Source of the DNA: Candidatus Fermentibacteraceae bacterium
GTDB lineage: Bacteria > Fermentibacterota > Fermentibacteria > Fermentibacterales > JCC-6
Assembly: GCA_027067855.1 (NCBI GenBank)
Contig: JAMOUX010000026.1
Coordinates: 80,473-144,472, forward strand
Reading direction: 5' to 3'
Length of the DNA stretch: 64,000 bases
Below the pieces are notes generated by a model. The model was not told the origin of the DNA and did no database searches. It saw nothing but the letters and a program-made list of their open reading frames with translations. Both the position numbers and the translations under genes were made by a program. Numbering within the stretch: position 1 is the first letter of the stretch; each line of letters begins with the position of its first letter. Below, one piece after another: positions 1 to 6,929 of this stretch.

Positions 1-18
1 ATTTCCGGCCTGAAAAAG

Positions 19-52
19 GGAGCCCGCGACCGGCGCGGGCTCCTACTTTTTC
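19..52. terminator. Bidirectional intrinsic terminator
   Basis: A 10-bp perfect stem (19-28 with 34-43) closes a 5-nt loop. It is followed by a T-rich tract on the plus strand (45-51) and preceded by an A-run (13-17) that becomes a T-run on the minus strand. It can therefore end both an upstream plus-strand gene outside the window and the minus-strand suhB-like gene, whose stop codon lies at the base of the stem. Confidence 0.8.
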
Positions 53-837
53 AGGGATGATTCCACTCCCTTCCGCAGAGCGTCGTGTATGTGTTTCCCG
101 GAAGCCGCCACCCCTCGGGAAGCCATGGTCCATTCCCCGCCCTCGTACGCGGTTACTCTCCCCCCCGCTTCGCGTACCAGGAGGATTCCCGCCGCCATAT
201 CCCACGGTTTCAGGGATTCCTCGTAGAAGCAATCCAGTCGACCGCAGGCCACGTAGGCAAGGTCCAGGGCTGCGGAACCGGCTCTCCGGAGACCTTGCAC
301 CCTTTCCAGGAAGTAGGCCAGGACGGAGAAATCGACCCCGGGGTTTCCGGGGCCTCTCCTGTAAGGAAAACCGGTGGCTACCAGGCACTCGGAGAGAGAA
401 GTCCTGTTGGTGCAGTGGATTGCGGTGCCGTTAAGGAAGGCCCCTCCTCCCTTTGAAGCGGAGAAGGTTTCGTTTCTCAATGGATCGTGGATGCAGGCGA
501 AGGAGATACTGTCTACGTCCCGGTAAGCGACACTGACGGCGAACACGGGGAACCCGTGGGCGAAATTGTTGGTTCCGTCCAGAGGATCCACCACCCAGAA
601 CGGCGGTGAAGGCGATGTCCCTTCACTGCTCTCCTCGCCCAGGAAACCCGCTCCGGGATCCAGAGCGGTGAGTTTTTCCCTTAGAAAACGTTCCGAAGCG
701 AGGTCCGCCGTGGTGACCAGTTCGTTGGAACTTTTCTTTTTCGTGCCGATTCCCCGATCAGCCGTCTCCAGGATGATTCTTCCCGCCTGGAAGACGATTC
801 TCTCGATACTTTTCAGAAAGCCCGGATGTTCGTTCAT
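43..837 (-). CDS. suhB: Inositol monophosphatase family phosphatase (SuhB-like)
   Basis: Predicted 264-aa cytoplasmic Mg-dependent phosphatase of the inositol monophosphatase/CysQ/FBPase superfamily. Both family signatures are visible: GEES at 67-70 and DPLDGTNNFAHG from 84 (motif A, metal ligands), and WDMAAG around 212-216 (motif B). Length is normal for the family. An ATG five codons upstream exists, but the sequence GGAAAGGTG sits ideally before the ATG at 837, so I chose that start. Substrate could be inositol-1-phosphate, a nucleotide phosphate (CysQ-like) or fructose-1,6-bisphosphate; sequence alone does not decide. It is a single gene divergent from the next one and ends in a terminator. 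Confidence 0.85.
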   Translation of the reverse strand: MNEHPGFLKSIERIVFQAGRIILETADRGIGTKKKSSNELVTTADLASERFLREKLTALDPGAGFLGEESSEGTSPSPPFWVVDPLDGTNNFAHGFPVFAVSVAYRDVDSISFACIHDPLRNETFSASKGGGAFLNGTAIHCTNRTSLSECLVATGFPYRRGPGNPGVDFSVLAYFLERVQGLRRAGSAALDLAYVACGRLDCFYEESLKPWDMAAGILLVREAGGRVTAYEGGEWTMASRGVAASGKHIHDALRKGVESSLKK

Positions 838-963
838 GAAACACCTTTCCATGCGGGTGCACAGGTTATCCCGGAAAGATTATCTTCAAGTATACATGAA
901 GGTAATATCCGGAATAGAAGGCGGGCGGTCGAACGTCCCGTATTCATCGCGGAAGGGAAACCT

Positions 964-1710
964 ATGCCTTACAAACTGTCGATGGCGCTTTCCGTTATCC
1001 TGGGCATACTGGCTATGGTGGTGGGAGCGACGGTTATGGCGGCATCCCTCCTGGGATGGGAACCCGCCCGGAACGGTCTCCTGTCGATAGCCGAGGGATT
1101 GAGAAGCGCCAATGCCGCAGTGGAGTTGCTGGGAGGGGATTTCGGGTCATCGTCGTCGCTCTTCGCCCAGGTGGGTACTTCGGTCAGGAATACCGCCCGC
1201 GTGGTGAGGGAGACCGGCGAAACGGTGGATGAGATATGCCGGATGACCGAAAACATGAGGGGGATGATCCTGGTGATCAAGGAAAGTCTCGAAAACCTTC
1301 CTCCCGGTATTACCGCAATGATGGGGAGAAATTACTTCGACGAAACGATATACGGTCTCGATAACACTTTTTACTCGTCAGGGGAACTGGTTACCCGGCT
1401 CGAACACCTGTCGGGTACCCTGGAACCGGTTGAACCCGTGCTGAATCACGTGGCGGATCAGGTGGATTCATTGGCGGCTGATCTTTTTTCCACCGAGGAA
1501 GCCTTCGGAGAAGCGGTGACCCACCTGGAGAAGGCGGCTGCCGCCCTGGAAGACGCCGCGAGGTCACGGGTACTGCCCATGTTGCTCCTGCTTGCCGGTG
1601 CTATACCGTTGCTGGTGGGAATTCACCTGTTGTTACAGGCGGCGATGCTGAAAAGAATCTATAGCGAAAGGGCGCAGCAACCCTCGGGGGACAGCGAACA
1701 AAGCGACTGA
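964..1710 (+). CDS. Two-TM membrane protein with a long extracytoplasmic helical domain
   Basis: 248 aa, family not recognised. An N-terminal hydrophobic segment (about 5-27) and a C-terminal one (about 205-228) flank a mostly helical region rich in Leu, Glu and Val with heptad-like spacing, suggesting a coiled-coil or four-helix domain between two membrane anchors, somewhat like a chemoreceptor sensor domain or a PilJ-like stalk but without a signalling domain. The start at 964 follows GGAAGGGAAACCT; the reading frame extends upstream, but no other start is well placed. Its 3' end overlaps the convergent acyltransferase gene by about 50 bp. Function unknown. Confidence 0.6.
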   Translation: MPYKLSMALSVILGILAMVVGATVMAASLLGWEPARNGLLSIAEGLRSANAAVELLGGDFGSSSSLFAQVGTSVRNTARVVRETGETVDEICRMTENMRGMILVIKESLENLPPGITAMMGRNYFDETIYGLDNTFYSSGELVTRLEHLSGTLEPVEPVLNHVADQVDSLAADLFSTEEAFGEAVTHLEKAAAALEDAARSRVLPMLLLLAGAIPLLVGIHLLLQAAMLKRIYSERAQQPSGDSEQSD

Positions 1711-2699
1711 GGATCCGCGATGACTGAAGGATCCCAGTCATCGGGAACAGCTTCCCTTTCCAGTATGACCTCATTCCCGGGAATGTAACCGAGCCTGGCG
1801 ATAGTGTTCGTTTCCCGGTGTCTTATGACGAGGTTCATCCAGTTGTACTGCATCGGGTGATCCATGGCCAGGGATTCAAAGGCGGAGAAGAGTTCCGCCG
1901 TTCCTCCGGCGTTGAAGCCGGAAGGTTCGAATTTCCTGAAATCTATCTCGTATTTCATTCCCGGCATGGTACGGTTAAAGGCTATTACCAGGGAACAACC
2001 CGTCGATTTGGCCAGCCTTACCGGGGACGAAGATGCAAGGACCGGGACACCGAAATTCCACACCCAGTGGCCTTTGGGACCACCGTAACCCGTGGGAGAA
2101 ATCTGTACGATCTCTCCTTTGTCCAGGGCCTCGTACAGCCAGTTGATAGGTTGATTCGGAAATGCCACGTGGTGCCAACGCATGCTGACCCCCAGGCGTG
2201 CTTCCCTGAGAATCTTCGGAGCCCCTTCGTACCTTGAGGATATCACGTGCATCCCGTATCCCTTGATCGCAAGAAGTATGTGCAGCATCCTTTCGTCGCC
2301 GAAATGGGGAACCAGCAGCAGGACTCCCTTGCCCCGGGATACCGCGTCGTCGAGGATTTCACGGTTTTTCAGAGTCACGATACCGGATACGTTTTTCCTG
2401 GATATGCGCCTGGCGAAGAACAAACCCAGGAAAGCTCTCTGGTGAACCCTCCAGTATGATTTCAACATTCTTGTCAGTTCTTCCCGGTTCCTGTCCGGGA
2501 AAATTCTCGAGAGGTGGCCAATATAGTAAGGGTTGAGCCGCCGGTTCAGGAAGAAACGTACCCGGGACAGGATCAGGGCGAGTCGTTCCAGAGTCTTGGG
2601 ATCGGCCTTCTCCGCGAAAGAAGAGAACAGGCGGTAGTAGGTTTCCCTCGTTGAAAGCAAGCATCCTCCGATTCCGGGTTGTCGAGGGTGTAACGACAT
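1659..2699 (-). CDS. LpxL/HtrB-like lysophospholipid acyltransferase
   Basis: 346 aa, LPLAT family of Kdo-lipid A acyltransferases and relatives, expected at the inner membrane and transferring an acyl chain to lipid A or another glycolipid. Family features: an Arg/Leu-rich N-terminal part, a central block GKGVLLLVPHFGDERM holding the catalytic His, and the later NWLYEALDKGEIVQISP and GVPVLASSSPVRLAKSTG blocks where cargo and acyl groups bind. Oddity: the usual His-X4-Asp/Glu catalytic pair is out of register, with Asp at +3 and Glu at +4 and Arg at +5. The ribosome site before 2699 is weak, so a start some 15 codons downstream (near STRETYYRLF) is possible. Confidence 0.75.
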   Translation of the reverse strand: MSLHPRQPGIGGCLLSTRETYYRLFSSFAEKADPKTLERLALILSRVRFFLNRRLNPYYIGHLSRIFPDRNREELTRMLKSYWRVHQRAFLGLFFARRISRKNVSGIVTLKNREILDDAVSRGKGVLLLVPHFGDERMLHILLAIKGYGMHVISSRYEGAPKILREARLGVSMRWHHVAFPNQPINWLYEALDKGEIVQISPTGYGGPKGHWVWNFGVPVLASSSPVRLAKSTGCSLVIAFNRTMPGMKYEIDFRKFEPSGFNAGGTAELFSAFESLAMDHPMQYNWMNLVIRHRETNTIARLGYIPGNEVILEREAVPDDWDPSVIADPQSLCSLSPEGCCALSL

Positions 2700-2711
2700 T
2701 CAGACCCTTAC

Positions 2712-2718
2712 TATACTA
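2712..2718. promoter_or_regulatory. Shared -10-like element between divergent genes
   Basis: The 24-bp gap between two divergent starts contains TATACT on plus (2712-2717), only 6 bases before the ATG at 2724, and TAGTAT on minus (2713-2718), about 14 bases before the ATG at 2699. If used on plus the transcript would be leaderless or nearly so. No convincing -35 on either side. Confidence 0.35.
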
Positions 2719-2723
2719 CAATC

Positions 2724-3251
2724 ATGAGAATCGGAACGACCGTGATCCTTGCAGTGGCCGTGTTGGCGACGCCCCCATCATCGGGGGGCGGATTCTCCCT
2801 GATGAAGGGAGAAATCCTGGAAATTCCCGTTGCCTGCTACAGGGCGATATTCTTCCGGGTACCGGCGGATAAGTCGGATCAACCCGTACTGTCGGGACGC
2901 TTGGCGATTTTTCCCGATACATCTTTCGTGGAGCTGATTCTTATGCATATCGACGATTATGCCGGGTGGACCGGTCTTCCCGGAAGAGAAGCCGTGGATA
3001 CCATTTCCTACGCCCGGGTCTCCGGGGAAGATTTCAGGATGAATGCGGCGAGCCTGGGTGATTATGTTCTCGTTATCTGCAACAGGACCAACTACCTGCC
3101 GGTGACGGTGCGGATGGATCTGGACCTGCTTTTCCGGGGACCCGGTTCCGGAGATCCTCTTCCTTCCGCTGTCGGGATGGCGATGCTGGTGGTATTGTTG
3201 GGTGTGTCGGTGGCGACCGCAATTGCAATCTTCCTGCGTTACAAGGGATAA
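2724..3251 (+). CDS. Exported protein with C-terminal membrane anchor, unknown
   Basis: 175 aa, not recognised. A signal peptide covers about residues 1-22 and a hydrophobic segment (about 149-170, ending in RYKG) should anchor the protein with the bulk of the chain outside the cytoplasm. The exported part has alternating hydrophobic residues and the segment DYVLVICNRTNYLPVTVRM typical of beta-sandwich folds. No catalytic motif or cysteine pair seen. It lies alone upstream of the Fe-S assembly operon; no ribosome site is visible, consistent with a leaderless start. Confidence 0.55.
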   Translation: MRIGTTVILAVAVLATPPSSGGGFSLMKGEILEIPVACYRAIFFRVPADKSDQPVLSGRLAIFPDTSFVELILMHIDDYAGWTGLPGREAVDTISYARVSGEDFRMNAASLGDYVLVICNRTNYLPVTVRMDLDLLFRGPGSGDPLPSAVGMAMLVVLLGVSVATAIAIFLRYKG

Positions 3252-3256
3252 AGGGA

Positions 3257-3286
3257 TTGACCGAAGAGCTCCGAAGGTATTATAAC
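3257..3286 (+). promoter_or_regulatory. Sigma-70-type promoter of the Fe-S assembly operon
   Basis: TTGACC at 3257-3262 and TATAAC at 3281-3286 (spacing 18, or TTATAA at spacing 17) lie about 45 bp before the Rrf2 regulator start. The match to the housekeeping consensus is good and the dyad operator begins exactly at the end of the -10. Confidence 0.7.
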
Positions 3287-3304
3287 ATTACTTAGAAGGT
3301 AATG
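3286..3304 (+). promoter_or_regulatory. Dyad operator, likely Rrf2/IscR autoregulatory site
   Basis: CATTAC at 3286-3291 and GTAATG at 3299-3304 form a perfect 6-bp inverted repeat around a 7-bp centre. It covers the predicted transcription start, so binding would block initiation. Position directly upstream of the Rrf2-family gene suggests autorepression, the usual logic for IscR-type regulators. Confidence 0.65.
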
Positions 3305-3332
3305 ATAGAATAAGCATGGAGGTTGGTACGGT

Positions 3333-3791
3333 ATGTTGATTTCCACAAGGAGCAGGTATGCGCTCCGGGCACTGGCACGGATGGTGATGGTAGCCGGTGA
3401 AAATGGAGGGGTTCCCGTATCCCTCTCGCTGGTATCCGGGGAGGAGCGGGTTTCCATAAGGTACCTGGAACAGATTTTCGGTATCCTCCGGGCGGGAGGG
3501 CTTGTGAAAGGCAAGCGGGGGCCCGGCGGCGGGTACGTCCTCGGCAGGGAGCCCGGCGAGATAACCGTCCTGGAAGTCGTGGAAATGCTGGAGACGGATT
3601 TTCTGCCGGCTTCGTGCATGGCGGAGGGAACCACCTGTTCCCCTGAACCGGGCGGAGAGAAAAGAGGATGTTCCCTGGAAAAGACGTGTGTTACCAGGCC
3701 CCTGTGGTTTATCATGAAGAACATGTACTGTGACTTGATGGGAAGTATTACCATTGAGGACCTGGTGGAGAGAAGGGTGGATAGGAACTAA
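3333..3791 (+). CDS. Rrf2 family regulator (IscR-like)
   Basis: 152 aa. N-terminal winged helix of the Rrf2 family: STRSRYALRAL at 4-14, the recognition helix region IRYLEQIF at 42-49 and the beta-wing GPGGGYVLGRE at 63-73. The C-terminal part has cysteines at 95, 102, 113 and 119; three of them could hold an Fe-S cluster as in IscR, though spacing is longer than the classic C-X5-C-X5-C. It heads an operon with nifU and nifS, so it very likely senses Fe-S status and controls cluster assembly. GGAGG lies 10 bases before the ATG. Confidence 0.85.
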   Translation: MLISTRSRYALRALARMVMVAGENGGVPVSLSLVSGEERVSIRYLEQIFGILRAGGLVKGKRGPGGGYVLGREPGEITVLEVVEMLETDFLPASCMAEGTTCSPEPGGEKRGCSLEKTCVTRPLWFIMKNMYCDLMGSITIEDLVERRVDRN

Positions 3792-3792
3792 G

Positions 3793-4380
3793 ATGTGGAA
3801 TTATTCCAAAAAACTGATGGAACACTTCATGAATCCCAGGAATTCCGGCCAATTGCCGAATCCCGACGGCCGGTCGGAAGTAGGTTCACCCCAGTGCGGA
3901 GATGCGATGACACTGGACATCGAAGTGGACGACGACGACAGGATAACGGATGTCCGGTTCATGACCTTCGGGTGTGCCGGGGCGATTGCATCGGCATCGG
4001 CGCTCACGGAAATAGTTAAGGGGAAAACCCTGGATGAAGCGTTGTCGGTGACCAACGAAATGGTCGTCGAGTATCTGGGAGGCATGCCGGAGGAGAAGTT
4101 TCATTGCTCGGTGATGGGACACGAGGCCCTGGAGGGGGCCGTACGGGACTTCAAGAGGAAGAGGAACACGGTGAGGAAACACCTGGAGGCCATGTTCCGG
4201 GATCTTTCCTGGGATTCCGCCGGTGTTCTCGGTGGAACTCCACCCGGAATCGCTCATGTTCACCCTTCCAGGGTTTTGCTGGAATTCCCCGGTGATCCCG
4301 GCGAAGGCGCCGTGGAAGCCGTAAGCCGGGAACTGTCCGGAAGGGTGGGCAGGACGGTGGAAGTGAAGGTGAAGCGATGA
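3793..4380 (+). CDS. nifU: NifU/IscU-type Fe-S cluster scaffold with C-terminal extension
   Basis: 195 aa. The IscU-type scaffold domain (about 1-125) has the three cluster-binding cysteines C35 (PQCGD), C61 (FGCAG) and C105 (FHCSV) and the conserved Asp37. A cluster is built here from sulfur delivered by the downstream cysteine desulfurase. An additional C-terminal part of about 50 residues (from about 150) looks like a small alpha/beta domain; it lacks cysteines, so it is not the CxxC Nfu domain of full NifU. Start at 3793 lies one base after the Rrf2 stop, behind GGAACTAAG; the gene overlaps nifS by ATGA. Confidence 0.88.
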   Translation: MWNYSKKLMEHFMNPRNSGQLPNPDGRSEVGSPQCGDAMTLDIEVDDDDRITDVRFMTFGCAGAIASASALTEIVKGKTLDEALSVTNEMVVEYLGGMPEEKFHCSVMGHEALEGAVRDFKRKRNTVRKHLEAMFRDLSWDSAGVLGGTPPGIAHVHPSRVLLEFPGDPGEGAVEAVSRELSGRVGRTVEVKVKR

Positions 4381-5525
4381 AGGCTTATCTGGATAACAAC
4401 GCTACCACCATGATCGCGCCGGAGGTGTTGGAGGAAATGATGCCCTTCCTTACTCATCGGTATGGAAATCCTTCCAGCTTTCATTCCTTCGGCGGAGAGG
4501 TTATGAAGGAAGTGGAGAAGGCCAGGAGCAGGGTAGCCCGTCTGATCGGAGCTGAACCGGAAGAGGTCTTTTTCACATCGGGTGGCACCGAGAGTGACAA
4601 CACCGCCCTCCGGGGAGGATGTTCGATCAATCCCCTACGTTCCGGGCTCCTGGTGAGCATGGTGGAGCATCCCGCGGTTCTGAATACGGCGAAGAAGATG
4701 ATGCGGGACGGCACCCCCGTGGGATTCGTGCCCGTAGGAGGGGACGGACTCCCGGACATGGCCGCATTGGCTGAAATGCTGGTCCCGGAAACCGGGTTGG
4801 TCTCCATCATGACGGCCAACAATGAAACCGGGACCAAGTTTCCCCTGGCGGAAGTGGCGGAGATAGTTCACCCGTCGGGAGTTTTGCTTCATACCGACGC
4901 GGTGCAGGCACCGGGCAAGATGGAACTGGACGTCAAGGCCATGAATGTCGACATGCTCAGTCTCTCGGCTCATAAATTCCACGGTCCCAAGGGAGTCGGG
5001 ATACTTTACGTAAGAAGGGGTGTTGACCTTCCTCCTTTCATAGTCGGCGGACACCAGGAGTCGGGAATGAGGGCGGGAACCTATAACGTTCCCGGTATAG
5101 TCGGCATGGGTAAAGCGGCTGAGATGGCGCTGGAGGAACTGTCCGCGGTCGCCGGGAATATGAAGGCGGCCAGGGATCGCCTGGAGGAGGGCATCCTCGA
5201 AAGTTGTCCCGGAGCTTCGGTGGTTGCCCGGGACAGCGATAGACTGCCCAATACCTGTACTGTTCTCTTCAAAGGGGTGGAGAGCGAAGCGGTGATGACC
5301 ATACTGGACATGGAAGGGATTTGCGTTTCATCGGGTTCGGCGTGCAGCACGGGAGAGATCGCCCCGAGTCACGTACTCACCGCCATGGGCATAGATCCCA
5401 TGACGGCGAATACGGCGATACGTTTCAGCCTCAGCAGGTATACGTCCGGGGAAGAGATCGACGTTTTGCTCGACATTCTTCCTGGAATAATAGAGAAGCT
5501 GCGCAGGATTTCACCCTACGCTTGA
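4377..5525 (+). CDS. nifS: Cysteine desulfurase, NifS/IscS class I
   Basis: 382 aa, usual length. Pyridoxal-phosphate enzyme that converts cysteine to alanine and carries the sulfur as a persulfide to the scaffold. Visible: DNNATT at 6-11, SGGTESDN at 68-75, His98 stacking on the cofactor (VEHP), the PLP lysine K200 in LSAHKFHGPKG, and the catalytic loop SSGSACSTGE with Cys323. Last gene of the Rrf2-nifU-nifS operon, start overlapping the nifU stop by 4 bases. Convergent with the next gene across a 12-bp gap in which no terminator is visible. Confidence 0.93.
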   Translation: MKAYLDNNATTMIAPEVLEEMMPFLTHRYGNPSSFHSFGGEVMKEVEKARSRVARLIGAEPEEVFFTSGGTESDNTALRGGCSINPLRSGLLVSMVEHPAVLNTAKKMMRDGTPVGFVPVGGDGLPDMAALAEMLVPETGLVSIMTANNETGTKFPLAEVAEIVHPSGVLLHTDAVQAPGKMELDVKAMNVDMLSLSAHKFHGPKGVGILYVRRGVDLPPFIVGGHQESGMRAGTYNVPGIVGMGKAAEMALEELSAVAGNMKAARDRLEEGILESCPGASVVARDSDRLPNTCTVLFKGVESEAVMTILDMEGICVSSGSACSTGEIAPSHVLTAMGIDPMTANTAIRFSLSRYTSGEEIDVLLDILPGIIEKLRRISPYA

Positions 5526-5537
5526 TTCCCCGCGGTA

Positions 5538-6302
5538 TCAGAACCCGGAGCCGATCCAACTGACTCCGCCGGCGAGAAGGAAGTTCTCCCCGCCCGAGAG
5601 ACCGATCTCGGCCGTTCCGAAGATGGCGATCCTGTCGATGCCGTAGTACGTTACCGATCCGTTCATGCCCGCGAAGCCGGTGGTTTCTCCTCTCATTCCG
5701 GCGGTCAGCCGGATGTTTTCGCAGATGTAGCTGGAACCGCCCGTGGAGAATCTCAGGAAATCGTTCATGTCACCGTCGAAAGGATCGTGCCCTCCCGCGA
5801 TAACGAAGGATCCGGCCGTGTGAAGGCGAAACAGTCTGAAGGTCGTGGCCGTGGCCGCACCGACTTCCAGTTCCGATCCCCTGTCCCTTTCCTCTTCTCC
5901 GGATGGAAGACGGAGATTTCCCCTTACCGTCAGGGAAGAGCCGCCCCTGGCGGTTTCGTACAGGTATCCGCAGGAGAGAGTAATGTCGCCCAGGAAGTTG
6001 TTCCCGTCCGAGGGGTCGTCCGGGTAGAAAGGAATTTCACAGCCGAGTTCCAGGTGTTTTACCGCTCCCCAGGTCACGTTGATCGGGAGTTTGAAGAAAG
6101 GGTCGGAATATACCTCGGTATCCAGGAGTTCCAACCTGCCCTGGAACATGAGGTCTCCCACGTCCAGGATCTTGCTCTCGGGGAGGAAGAGGAACCCGCT
6201 GAGCCCACCGAGGGCGGCTGTTCCTCCGGGCGGATCTTCCGCCGGGGCGGAGGAGACGATGAATAGAATGAACAGGATGACAATCAGACCGAGTTTCGAC
6301 AT
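5538..6302 (-). CDS. Outer-membrane beta-barrel-like protein
   Basis: 254 aa with a clear signal peptide (about 1-21, cleavage after APA). The mature chain alternates polar and hydrophobic residues in short strands separated by charged turns and ends in Phe (WIGSGF), the pattern recognised by BAM for outer-membrane barrels. Segments such as LTVRGNLRLPSGEE and VGAATATTFRLFRL resemble the MetA-pathway/transporter-type barrels seen in many diderms, but no family can be named. GAGGTGAAAG precedes the ATG at 6302. Divergent from the next gene. Confidence 0.6.
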   Translation of the reverse strand: MSKLGLIVILFILFIVSSAPAEDPPGGTAALGGLSGFLFLPESKILDVGDLMFQGRLELLDTEVYSDPFFKLPINVTWGAVKHLELGCEIPFYPDDPSDGNNFLGDITLSCGYLYETARGGSSLTVRGNLRLPSGEEERDRGSELEVGAATATTFRLFRLHTAGSFVIAGGHDPFDGDMNDFLRFSTGGSSYICENIRLTAGMRGETTGFAGMNGSVTYYGIDRIAIFGTAEIGLSGGENFLLAGGVSWIGSGF

Positions 6303-6364
6303 CTTTCACCTCGTAAGGAACCTGAGTTCGAAGGGTAGACACTGACCGGAGACAATAAACAAAA

Positions 6365-6757
6365 ATGAAGTGGGGAGAAATAGGAGTACTGCTCCTGATA
6401 GCTTCCGGCGCGGTAGGGCTCGCCGTGGTTCTTACCATGGGGGCGGGCGCGGAATCCCTGGAAGAATCGATGGAACCGGCGGATCCGCTGGAACTTCTTG
6501 AGGAAGACCTGGTCCGGCTCATGTACGGACCGGGTTTCAGGACGGTCCCCGCGGCGCCTCCCGACACTTTGGTGAGGGCGATGGACCTGAAGGACGACAT
6601 TCCCCTCTGCCAGGCGAACCTTTTCATTACCAGGTCGCTGCGATCCCGGGGGTTTGATCATGGCTTCACCGTGGGAGGAGATAACGGCCTCACTTTCGTG
6701 GGAACCACCCCTTCGGGAGAGCCGTTCAGACTCGAATTGAAACGCGGGCGGTTGTGA
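6365..6757 (+). CDS. Small single-TM protein, unknown
   Basis: 130 aa, unrecognised. An N-terminal hydrophobic helix (about 6-26) should be an uncleaved anchor or signal; the rest is acidic near the membrane (LEESMEPADPLELLEEDL) followed by a small mixed domain with one cysteine. GGAG lies 13 bases before the ATG, rather far, so the exact start is uncertain. It is directly upstream of secDF but separated by about 170 bp containing a promoter-like element, so it need not be co-transcribed. It occupies the position YajC has in other genomes, but shows no YajC similarity that I can see. Confidence 0.5.
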   Translation: MKWGEIGVLLLIASGAVGLAVVLTMGAGAESLEESMEPADPLELLEEDLVRLMYGPGFRTVPAAPPDTLVRAMDLKDDIPLCQANLFITRSLRSRGFDHGFTVGGDNGLTFVGTTPSGEPFRLELKRGRL

Positions 6758-6805
6758 ATGAATGGGACAGCGCGCTCCGGTTGACGGCGAACAGGCCCGG
6801 CTGTA

Positions 6806-6833
6806 TTCATCTTCTTCCAGCAAGTAGTATATT
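6806..6833 (+). promoter_or_regulatory. Putative secDF promoter
   Basis: TATATT at 6828-6833 with TTCATC at 6806-6811 (spacing 16) lies about 95 bp before secDF. The block GTAGTATATTC around it is repeated before pepP at 29348-29358, suggesting a real -10 context. Confidence 0.45.
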
Positions 6834-6929
6834 CGTCCTGTTTCACTATTGAACACCGCCCGGAACCAAGGGCGGTCGCTTGTAACGCCGGTGGTCCGGC
6901 TTTCCAGGAGTCCTCGGAGGTTATCGGAT

